35,235 nt of DNA from assembly GCA_017555875.1 (NCBI GenBank), contig JAFZFN010000043.1, forward strand, positions 1-35,235. Direction: 5' to 3'. This document shows, in pieces, positions 7,807 to 14,868 of the stretch; within the stretch, counting starts at the first letter, position 1, and each line of letters begins with the position of its first letter. Under the pieces are notes generated by a model. The model was given only the letters and a program-made list of their open reading frames with translations, had not been told where the DNA came from and did no database searches. Source of the DNA: Bacteroidaceae bacterium. GTDB taxonomy: Bacteria; Bacteroidota; Bacteroidia; Bacteroidales; Bacteroidaceae. A program made the translations under genes and the position numbers.

Positions 7807-9054
7807 TTGGACAGCAAGGAAATACAGAAAATCAAACTGAGATTTGGTATTGTGGGCAATGCCGACGGCCTGAACCGAGCCATCGACATCGCTATGCAGG
7901 TGGCCCCCACCGACCTCTCGGTACTGGTGACCGGCGAAAGCGGTGTGGGCAAGGAGCATTTTCCCCAGATCATCCACCAACATAGTGCACGCAAACATAA
8001 TAAATACATCGCTGTAAACTGTGGCGCCATACCCGAGGGCACCATCGACTCTGAATTGTTTGGCCATGTCAAGGGAGCCTTCACAGGAGCTATCGAAGAG
8101 CGCAACGGATACTTTGCTGAAGCCAACAACGGGACCATCTTCCTCGACGAGATAGGCGAGCTGCCACTGGCTACGCAAGCCCGACTGCTGCGCGTACTCG
8201 AACAAGGCGAATACATCAAGGTGGGGTCGTCAAGAGTGGAGAAGACCAATGTACGCATCGTGGCTGCCACCAACGTCAACCTCGTAGAGGCAGTGGAGCG
8301 AGGAGACTTCCGCGAAGACCTCTACTATCGACTGAACACTATCCCCGTAAAGGTGCCTGCACTGAGAGAACGCGCGGGAGACATTGCACTGCTATTCCGA
8401 AAATTCGCCGCTGACGTATCGGAGCGTTACACCATGCCTCCCATACAGCTCACCGATGGGGCCAAACGTCTGCTGACTGCCTATCCCTGGCCAGGAAACA
8501 TACGCCAACTCAAAAATGTAACAGAGCAAATCACATTGCTCTCACCACAACGAGAAATCACCGAAGAGGTGCTGCGTGAATATCTACCCGAAGTGAGAAG
8601 CAACCTCCCCATGCTTAGTGGCAATGGAAGCAAGGCTACGCAGGGCAAGACCTTCGAAAGCGAACGAGATATCCTCTACCAAGTGCTCTTCGACATGAGA
8701 CAGGACATGACCGAGCTAAAGCGCCAAGTAAATGCCCTCATGAAAGGACAGATGCCAATAACTACCAGCACCACGGCCTATGCCCCATCAGAAGAGGTGG
8801 ACTATGTGGGACACACATTGCCTGGCCCCGCAACAATAGACATCAGCTTGCACGACCATCACGATGATGACGAATTCCAGGACACGGCTGAATATGTAGA
8901 AGAACCTCTCTCTATCGAAGATGGGAACAGGGAACTCATACGCAAGGCATTGGTGCGCAACAAAGGCAAGCGCAAACTCGCTGCACAAGAGCTGAAAATC
9001 TCGGAACGCACATTGTACCGCAAGATCAAGGAATACAACCTCGAAGAGCTATGA
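7807..9054 (+). CDS. Sigma-54-dependent transcriptional activator (AAA+, Fis-type HTH, no receiver domain)
   Basis: 415 residues, cytoplasmic. An AAA+ ATPase that remodels RpoN holoenzyme: Walker A GESGVGKE at 43-50, the sigma-54 contact loop GAFTGA at 90-95, Walker B IFLDEIGEL at 111-119, and an arginine-containing FREDLYYRLNTIPV segment at 168-181. The C-terminus (about 374-415, IRKALVRNKGKRKLAAQELK then ISERTLYRKIKEY) is a Fis-like DNA-binding helix-turn-helix. There is no N-terminal response-regulator, GAF or PAS domain, only about 15 residues before the AAA+ fold, so activity is probably set by a partner or expression level. Start is TTG: the frame is open back to a stop at 7720 with no ATG or GTG, and conserved sequence begins right after the TTG. 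Its stop overlaps the next start by ATGA. Confidence 0.95.
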   Translation: MDSKEIQKIKLRFGIVGNADGLNRAIDIAMQVAPTDLSVLVTGESGVGKEHFPQIIHQHSARKHNKYIAVNCGAIPEGTIDSELFGHVKGAFTGAIEERNGYFAEANNGTIFLDEIGELPLATQARLLRVLEQGEYIKVGSSRVEKTNVRIVAATNVNLVEAVERGDFREDLYYRLNTIPVKVPALRERAGDIALLFRKFAADVSERYTMPPIQLTDGAKRLLTAYPWPGNIRQLKNVTEQITLLSPQREITEEVLREYLPEVRSNLPMLSGNGSKATQGKTFESERDILYQVLFDMRQDMTELKRQVNALMKGQMPITTSTTAYAPSEEVDYVGHTLPGPATIDISLHDHHDDDEFQDTAEYVEEPLSIEDGNRELIRKALVRNKGKRKLAAQELKISERTLYRKIKEYNLEEL

Positions 9055-9578
9055 CGAACGAGAAGAAAGGTTCAAATCTACTGATGACGCTGACCATGAC
9101 ACTGATCATGGCACTAGCGGGGTGCACCATTTCCTATAAGTTCAATGGAGCATCCATCAATTATGACATCATCAAAACGATAAGCATCGACAACTTCCCC
9201 AACCGAGCACTGTATCAATGGGGACCAATGGAGAGCATGTTCAACAATGCGCTGAGCGACAAATATGCCAGCCAGACCAAGTTGCAGCAGGTAAACAGCG
9301 GAGGAGACCTCACGCTCTCTGGCGAGATAAGTGCTTACGACCAAATAAACAAGTCCATTTCATCGGATGGTTATTCATCCATGATGCAGCTCAAGATGAC
9401 AGTCAAAGTCAAGTTTGAGAATGCCAAGAACCCGTCCGAAGACTTCGAGCGCCAGTTCTCAGCGAGCCGCGAATTTGATGCATCACAACAGTTGGCCGAC
9501 GTGCAAGATGAACTCGTGACACAAATCATCGACGAGATTGTAGAACAGATCTTTAACGCCACAGTGGCAAACTGGTAA
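9051..9578 (+). CDS. lptE: LptE-family lipoprotein (LPS assembly)
   Basis: 175 residues. Lipoprotein signal with lipobox ALAGC (Cys25), then a small mixed alpha/beta domain, starting with ISYKFNGASINYDIIKTISI, typical of the Bacteroidota LptE-like family. LptE plugs the LptD barrel that inserts lipopolysaccharide into the outer membrane. The start overlaps the activator stop by four bases (ATGA), implying translational coupling. Start choice: the ATG at 9051; a later Met at residue 12 would also leave a signal. The gene order activator, LptE-like, helical-repeat protein, SecG is one I recall from other Bacteroidales, which supports the name; the exact role is by family. Confidence 0.85.
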   Translation: MTNEKKGSNLLMTLTMTLIMALAGCTISYKFNGASINYDIIKTISIDNFPNRALYQWGPMESMFNNALSDKYASQTKLQQVNSGGDLTLSGEISAYDQINKSISSDGYSSMMQLKMTVKVKFENAKNPSEDFERQFSASREFDASQQLADVQDELVTQIIDEIVEQIFNATVANW

Positions 9579-9583
9579 GAGAT

Positions 9584-10366
9584 ATGATCTTAGGCTCACT
9601 CATCAACCATCCTGAGCGGCTCAATCGCGAGACGCTCTACGAGTTGCGAAGCATCGTGGCGCGTTACCCCTATTTCCAGACAGCACGCTTACTGATGCTC
9701 AACAACATGTATCTGATGCACGACCCCGACTTCGGCACCGAACTGCGCCGTTCTGTGTTCTACATCGCAGACCGACGAGCCCTATGCCGACTCATCGAAG
9801 GAAGGAATCAATGCATCGAGCCCGAAGAGGAGGCCATCACATCCGAGCAGCCTAGCGTAGACCGCACCTTGAGCCTCATTGACGCATTCCTCGACACCCT
9901 ACCTGAAGACACACACACCGGGCAACTCATCCCCGACGTCGTCACCGACTATGTCAGCCACTTCTTATCCGACAAGGAGGAAGAGGGAATCCTGCCTACA
10001 GAAACTGCAAGTCCCAAGGTCATGAACGAGGAATCCCAAACAGACCAAGACATAGATACTATAGCTCGAGCACTCGAACTAGCCCCGCAAGAAGAGGCCC
10101 AGTCCATGGCTATCGAATCACCCATCCCCCCTACGGGTGATAGACTTGGAGACGAGAACTCAGCAGTTACCGAACATGAAGAAAATCTACTCGATGAGAG
10201 CTATTTTACAGAGACTTTAGCAAAGATTTACATCAAACAGCACAAATATTCACGTGCCCTTGAAATAATTCGGAGTTTATATTTGCAATTCCCCGAAAAA
10301 AATGCTTACTTTGCAGACCAAATTAGATTTTTGGAAAAACTGATTATTAACAACAACTTAAAATAG
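9584..10366 (+). CDS. Conserved Bacteroidales protein with C-terminal TPR-like helices
   Basis: 260 residues, no signal peptide or membrane segment. The N-terminal 90 residues are helical (LINHPERLNRETLYELRSIV, RYPYFQTARLLMLNNMYL). A long acidic, low-complexity middle (about 120-200) follows, then a tetratricopeptide-like pair near the end (TETLAKIYIKQHKYSRALEI). It begins 5 bp after the LptE-like gene and ends 3 bp before SecG, so it is in the same operon. TPR segments usually bind proteins, and an adaptor role in envelope biogenesis is a reasonable guess from context. I do not know a defined function. Confidence 0.8.
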   Translation: MILGSLINHPERLNRETLYELRSIVARYPYFQTARLLMLNNMYLMHDPDFGTELRRSVFYIADRRALCRLIEGRNQCIEPEEEAITSEQPSVDRTLSLIDAFLDTLPEDTHTGQLIPDVVTDYVSHFLSDKEEEGILPTETASPKVMNEESQTDQDIDTIARALELAPQEEAQSMAIESPIPPTGDRLGDENSAVTEHEENLLDESYFTETLAKIYIKQHKYSRALEIIRSLYLQFPEKNAYFADQIRFLEKLIINNNLK

Positions 10367-10369
10367 AAC

Positions 10370-10702
10370 ATGTATTTACTTTGTATCGTACTCATTGTGA
10401 TCGTATCGGTGCTGATGTGTGGCATCGTGCTGATTCAAAATTCTAAGGGTGGTGGCTTGGCCTCATCATTCGCTTCATCAAACCAGATTATGGGTGTTCG
10501 CAAGACCACAGACTTCCTCGAGAAGGCTACATGGACACTCGCCATCGTAATCGCTATACTCAGCATCGCTGCAGCATGGACTTTGCCCCGCGGCAATGTT
10601 CAGGGTCACGACAGCGTGTTGATGGAGAACGCTCTCAACGACAATGCTACAAACCCTGAGACCTACTCTGGATTCGACGTTGTTGACGAAACTGCAGAGT
10701 AA
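10370..10702 (+). CDS. secG: Preprotein translocase subunit SecG
   Basis: 110 residues. Small inner-membrane subunit of the SecYEG channel that helps SecA-driven export. Two membrane segments: about residues 2-22 (LLCIVLIVIVSVLMCGIVLI) and about 53-72 (ATWTLAIVIAILSIAAAWTL), separated by the family's NSKGGGLASSF loop. The C-terminus has an acidic extension (to VVDETAE) beyond the conserved core, common in Bacteroidota. It is the last gene of its operon and is followed by a strong terminator. Confidence 0.95.
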   Translation: MYLLCIVLIVIVSVLMCGIVLIQNSKGGGLASSFASSNQIMGVRKTTDFLEKATWTLAIVIAILSIAAAWTLPRGNVQGHDSVLMENALNDNATNPETYSGFDVVDETAE

Positions 10703-10749
10703 TCTCTACCCCTCAGAATCTCTTGTAAGACTTATAAGTTAATCAGACG

Positions 10750-10785
10750 AAATTGGGGCATTCCACTAGGGATGCCCCAATTTTC
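10750..10785 (+). terminator. Rho-independent terminator after secG
   Basis: AAATTGGGGCAT (10750-10761) pairs perfectly with ATGCCCCAATTT (10772-10783) over 12 bp with a 10-nt loop, followed by T residues. The A tract before it also lets it work on the minus strand, where the oxidoreductase gene converges on it. Confidence 0.9.
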
Positions 10786-10815
10786 GTATATCTATTTCAC
10801 AGATGTAAGACGGCC

Positions 10816-11787
10816 TCAAATCTTGCCCAATATGCGATCCATAACCCAGTTGGTAGGCGTCGCACTCAAACCATTGCAAGTACACACACCCTCTCGGTTT
10901 AGATGGTTTACGATATTCTCGATAAGCGGCTGCTGTACATGCTCAGGATTAGGGACCGAGAACTCGTGATGCCCCGTATGGTCATATAATTCGATGGGCT
11001 GGTAAGTAAACACAGAGAAACACAACAGTCCTTGATCACCGATAATCTCGATGCGGTCTTCTCGCGCACTCTCATGAGCGACAAAGCACCAAGAGCCACT
11101 ACCCACAAGACCATTGTCGAAACGGAATGACGCGCTAATGCTATCCTCGGCCTCATATAGTCCACCTCGATTGGCCGTGTAGCCCTTGGCTTCAATGATA
11201 TACCCGAAATAATATTGCAGGAGGTCGAGCTGATGAGGAGCGAGATCATAGAAATAGCCACCTCCAGCGATATTAGCTTGCACTCGCCATGGCATCGCAT
11301 CACCCGTGGAGCCATCAAATTCACGTGGAGGCTGTGCCAGACGGATGTGCACATTGATCACCTTGCCTACACGAGGAATAAGCTCCTCGACCTTCTGAAA
11401 ATATGGGAGATAGCGGCGATAATAGGCGACAAAACAGGGAACCCCAGTCTCCTCGCTAGCCCGATTGATACGTATGCAGTCTTCATACGAGGCTGCCATG
11501 GGCTTCTCTATATATACAGGTTTGCCTGCACGTAGCGCCATGATGGCATAAGTCGCATGCGAAGAGGGCGGCGTGGCAATGTATACGGCATTTACGTTGG
11601 GATCGTCGATAATGTCCATCACATTGGTGTACCACTTATCGATGCCATGACGTTCAGCATAGGAGCGTGCCCGTTCAGCGCTACGGCTCATGACGGCCTC
11701 AATCTTAGACCCACGAATCTGCTGAAAAGCTGGTCCGCTCTTCTTTTCCGTGGCTTCGCCACATCCTATTACACCCCAACGTATCAT
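10816..11787 (-). CDS. Gfo/Idh/MocA-family oxidoreductase
   Basis: 323 residues, cytoplasmic. NAD(P)-dependent dehydrogenases of this family act on sugars, inositols and sugar derivatives. Rossmann motif GVIGCGEA at 5-12, the EKP motif (VYIEKPMA) at 91-98 whose lysine helps catalysis, and GGGYFYDLAPHQLD at 175-188 with the usual catalytic histidine (His185). Length is typical. Substrate cannot be told from sequence. It is the last gene of a minus-strand run beginning at 14744 and lies 77 bp after the porin gene. Confidence 0.92.
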   Translation of the reverse strand: MIRWGVIGCGEATEKKSGPAFQQIRGSKIEAVMSRSAERARSYAERHGIDKWYTNVMDIIDDPNVNAVYIATPPSSHATYAIMALRAGKPVYIEKPMAASYEDCIRINRASEETGVPCFVAYYRRYLPYFQKVEELIPRVGKVINVHIRLAQPPREFDGSTGDAMPWRVQANIAGGGYFYDLAPHQLDLLQYYFGYIIEAKGYTANRGGLYEAEDSISASFRFDNGLVGSGSWCFVAHESAREDRIEIIGDQGLLCFSVFTYQPIELYDHTGHHEFSVPNPEHVQQPLIENIVNHLNREGVCTCNGLSATPTNWVMDRILGKI

Positions 11788-11864
11788 ATGAGTTGAAAAT
11801 AAAACAATTAGTAATCAAAAAACTTACTCTGACCTGTCACCCTTCATCTCTTGCCTCCATCTTC

Positions 11865-13967
11865 TTAATCCCAAAAGTTCCATGAGAATCCGAGTTTAAA
11901 CATGCGCGGATTGATTGGATAATGAGGCACAAGGAACGAGTTTGTCTGCTTTAAGAGACCTTGTGTCACATGATGATACATCACATAGAAACGCACCTGC
12001 TTGAGATGAAAATTGGCATATACATTAATAAAGGGATATCCGCCCACCTCGGTGCGTACGGGCCCCTCCTGCACAAAATATTGGCCCAAAGCAGGGGCGT
12101 AGTCTTCAGCATAGTAGCGACTAAACCAGCGTACATCTCCTCCCATCTGTATATGAAGTTCTTTGGCATAATAAAAATCCAGGTAGAGGTTGCTGTACAC
12201 ATTGAGGAGCGGTAGTGGCAACACCTCTTGATTGGAGGAGTACTGCACGGTGGCCTCATTGTCCCAATGCAAGACTCCGAGTTTGAAGTCCTGATATAGC
12301 GTAGCAGTAAGGACTTGCAGGTTCTTCGCATACTGACGAGCAGATATCTGGCTCAGACTCAGAGGTGTGGTCGATGATAGGCTCTCGGGATACATATAAG
12401 GAGTGCCAGCAAGGTAAGTATAGTTCTTTATGTTCTCCACCCCAGCATAGAGTCGGGTACGCCAGCGGTCTATCGCAACGCTGCCGCCAAGACGTGTACG
12501 AAACTCCTTTTTAAGATTATTGTCCCACCAATAATGCTGCGAGTGATACCTTCTGTAATAGAACGAAGGATTGGAGTTCTTCATATACCCTTCAGCTCTG
12601 AGCCTTACCGTATCCTTTCCTAAGCGAAACTTGAGATCGGCACCACCTTCTATGCGCAAAGCCCCGAGGTCGGTACCAGCGAGCACAGTCTCTGCCGTGA
12701 CATCAAAGAGGAATGCCTCTCCCCTCGTGCGTCGCACATTTCCTCCCAGAAGCAGATTATTCTCCCTATAGACATGTGTATGGTCGCGACCCTGCCCACC
12801 GACACTATCAGGAAGAGAGAACTGACGATACTCATATGTGGCGTATGCTGAAGCCCCCAGTGGCACCCAACGATTGAAGCCCTCTACAAGAGATAGCCCC
12901 ACGGTGTTGCGCAGATGCAGATACCCTGTTGCATCTACCGAGTCATAGGGCAGATAGTCGTTCGCATAGTAATTCTTCGTGTTGGCATAGTCTATAAAAC
13001 GATGACTCTTGGTACTGGCCTCCATCGTATGAAACACTTTGCTCACAGCAATGAAGTCACGATGCACGATGACCGTATCAGGGAGACTGTCTGTGCGAGC
13101 CTTATAGTATCCTAGGCTAAAATCTTGCGTCAGAAGAGCGGTGTGAAGCAGGTTCTCATTCCAGGTGCGCTGCAGATTGGTAGGCATGTCTGCGGGACGA
13201 TAGGTCTTCTTTCCCTCCGCCATTGCTTCAGGATTGGTGATGTAGCGATCGTCGGCGACACCTCCATTCTCGGCCAAGCGCAGCTTGTCGTAACTATAGA
13301 GGAGATTGATGCCATAGCGCTCGCCATGGTGATAGCCGTAGAGGCTGCCATCAAAGTAAGCTATAGACTGGTGGTCATATAGGCCACGCCCATAGAGATA
13401 GTCGACACTGAAGCCTACGCCTGTGCGTTTCCCGCTATTTACTCCAAAGCGTCCCTTGAAGCGTTCCTCTCCGTTGACTTTGTTTCCTGCTCGGTAGTAA
13501 CTGATGTTTGACCAAGGCGATTTGGTGTCTGTGAAATGAAACTCCTTTGGTGTCACGATGAAGAAGTCCAGGGCATCGACGAAGAGAAACTGTCCTTCGC
13601 TCTTTCTGTTAAAGAAGATGCGCGACTGACGTGGCGATCCCATGTTGCCGAGGTGATTGTACTCTCCGTTCATGCCGTCGGTGAAGTGCAGGTTCTGGAA
13701 GTTGTACACCGCCGTATCCGTATCCACAGGGATGATGGTTCCCAGCATGGGGTCAATGTCGAACATCTTCACATCGCGCGGCACGCCACGATCCACCACG
13801 CTGCTGTCTCGCCCTTCCGCAGCCCCGTCGACCATGCCATACTGGTTGAGCGTAGTACCTCCCATCCCCATACCTCCTTGCCCATCGGGGCGCCGCAAGG
13901 TCTGCTGAGCACTGACACTGAGGCAAAGGCACCATGCAGATAAGATGCTGACGAATATCTTTCGCAT
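11865..13967 (-). CDS. Putative outer-membrane porin (Bacteroidales Porin_10-like family)
   Basis: About 700 residues. Start chosen at the ATG at 13967, giving the clean signal peptide MRKIFVSILSAWCLCLSVSA; the frame extends to an ATG at 14045, but that would overlap the upstream small gene and spoil the signal. The mature protein is rich in alternating aromatic beta-strands and ends FKLGFSWNFWD, a C-terminus typical of outer-membrane beta-barrels. Content matches the large 'putative porin' family of this order as I know it. A Gly/Met/Gln-rich segment follows the signal (about 30-45), then a conserved soluble part with IFFNRKSEGQFLFVDALDFF. Likely an outer-membrane channel; substrate unknown. 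Confidence 0.85.
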   Translation of the reverse strand: MRKIFVSILSAWCLCLSVSAQQTLRRPDGQGGMGMGGTTLNQYGMVDGAAEGRDSSVVDRGVPRDVKMFDIDPMLGTIIPVDTDTAVYNFQNLHFTDGMNGEYNHLGNMGSPRQSRIFFNRKSEGQFLFVDALDFFIVTPKEFHFTDTKSPWSNISYYRAGNKVNGEERFKGRFGVNSGKRTGVGFSVDYLYGRGLYDHQSIAYFDGSLYGYHHGERYGINLLYSYDKLRLAENGGVADDRYITNPEAMAEGKKTYRPADMPTNLQRTWNENLLHTALLTQDFSLGYYKARTDSLPDTVIVHRDFIAVSKVFHTMEASTKSHRFIDYANTKNYYANDYLPYDSVDATGYLHLRNTVGLSLVEGFNRWVPLGASAYATYEYRQFSLPDSVGGQGRDHTHVYRENNLLLGGNVRRTRGEAFLFDVTAETVLAGTDLGALRIEGGADLKFRLGKDTVRLRAEGYMKNSNPSFYYRRYHSQHYWWDNNLKKEFRTRLGGSVAIDRWRTRLYAGVENIKNYTYLAGTPYMYPESLSSTTPLSLSQISARQYAKNLQVLTATLYQDFKLGVLHWDNEATVQYSSNQEVLPLPLLNVYSNLYLDFYYAKELHIQMGGDVRWFSRYYAEDYAPALGQYFVQEGPVRTEVGGYPFINVYANFHLKQVRFYVMYHHVTQGLLKQTNSFLVPHYPINPRMFKLGFSWNFWD

Positions 13968-13987
13968 AAGGAGAGCGTACGAGGAGA

Positions 13988-14158
13988 TTATCTGAAGTAG
14001 CGCACGATGTACTCTGCCACCTTGATTGCCATCGAGACGAAGCACACGATGAGAAACACCGTACGGTCTTCGGGTATGGCGATATAGAGAATGAGTGCTA
14101 TGAGAAAGCCTATTAGGAAGAGGCTGTTGAGCAGATTGCGCAATTGGTTACGTTTCAT
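13988..14158 (-). CDS. 56-residue protein with two membrane segments
   Basis: ATG at 14158, TAA at 13988-13990. The translation begins MKRNQLRNLLNSLFLIGFLI and ends KVAEYIVRYFR. Two hydrophobic spans, about residues 9-28 and 33-46, are joined by a short polar turn (PEDRTV) and flanked by basic residues, the look of a small inner-membrane hairpin. It sits between the DUF4468 gene (16 bp upstream) and the porin (20 bp downstream), same strand, so it is in the operon. I do not recognise a family. Position, coding look and operon spacing make it a probable real gene. Confidence 0.75.
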   Translation of the reverse strand: MKRNQLRNLLNSLFLIGFLIALILYIAIPEDRTVFLIVCFVSMAIKVAEYIVRYFR

Positions 14159-14174
14159 ACCTTTCTGTCCTGTA

Positions 14175-14744
14175 TTAGTTGTTTAACGCCTCATTCATCT
14201 CCTCTACAAGACGAGCGAAGAAATCTATTGTCCCCTTGCGGAACTTACCCTGCTCCTTGAGCAACTTGTCGCCCTTCTTGCTGAAAGCCTGACTGTCGGT
14301 GATGAAGTCCTCGGCACTAAATCTCAGACCGCCTTCGCGCTCCTCCTCGTACCAATAGTTGATACGGGTCATCTTGAGTGTGATTGCAGCCTCGGTACAC
14401 TGGATCTCTACCCAGTAGTTGACACGTGTACGGTCGAGTACAAAGAATCTGTTGGTAAAGACGATGTACTCCTCGGCCGTGAGGCTCAAGGTCTGGTTGG
14501 CCTCATCCTGAGCGGTAAACTTCGACACGATGACGTTTGGTTTATTGAAACGCACATCAGCCCACTCACTGATACGCTTGTAGCTCTCAACCCTACCGAG
14601 TGTGGTAGCTATGGTCTCTTGGAACATCACGCGGCCATTGATTACTGGCACACGTCCTCTATCGTAGCGTGCTTCTACTTGCGCCCACCCCATCACAAGG
14701 CTGAGACTTAGCACAACAAACAAACTGAATCTTTTCATATCCAA
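14175..14744 (-). CDS. DUF4468 domain-containing secreted protein
   Basis: 189 residues with an N-terminal signal peptide (MKRFSLFVVLSLSLVMGWAQ; start either the ATG at 14744 or the one two codons later). The mature part fits DUF4468, a small alpha/beta domain common in Bacteroidales secreted proteins: GRVMFQETI, ERADV-type segment SEWADVRFN, VNYWVEIQCTEAAITLKMTR with the paired INYWYEEE, and a helical tail. Function unknown; probably periplasmic. It leads a minus-strand run of four genes (to 10816) and has its own -7 box. Confidence 0.85.
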   Translation of the reverse strand: MDMKRFSLFVVLSLSLVMGWAQVEARYDRGRVPVINGRVMFQETIATTLGRVESYKRISEWADVRFNKPNVIVSKFTAQDEANQTLSLTAEEYIVFTNRFFVLDRTRVNYWVEIQCTEAAITLKMTRINYWYEEEREGGLRFSAEDFITDSQAFSKKGDKLLKEQGKFRKGTIDFFARLVEEMNEALNN

Positions 14745-14773
14745 TCCTATTCTATTTTATCTAGTTTTCATCG

Positions 14774-14781
14774 CAAAGATA
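14774..14781 (-). promoter_or_regulatory. -7 box TATCTTTG for the DUF4468 operon
   Basis: Exact TAnnTTTG on the minus strand 29 bp before the ATG. The nearest TTG (14812-14810) is 28 bp away, too far for the standard spacing. Confidence 0.5.
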
Positions 14782-14834
14782 GGAATAATTATTGAAACCT
14801 CGCAGACATCAACGTATTATTCGTACGTTTTTCT

Positions 14835-14842
14835 TAACTTTG
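14835..14842 (+). promoter_or_regulatory. -7 box TAACTTTG for the helicase gene
   Basis: Exact TAnnTTTG, 26 bp before the helicase ATG, giving a leader of about 20 nt. No good -33 element. It is divergent from the DUF4468 -7 box about 60 bp away. Confidence 0.55.
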
Positions 14843-14868
14843 CCAGAGCATATTGAGATTTCAGCACG

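Noticed and set aside
13968..14045. Upstream ATG at 14045 for the porin
   Set aside because: It would overlap the 56-residue gene and place 26 residues before a complete signal peptide.
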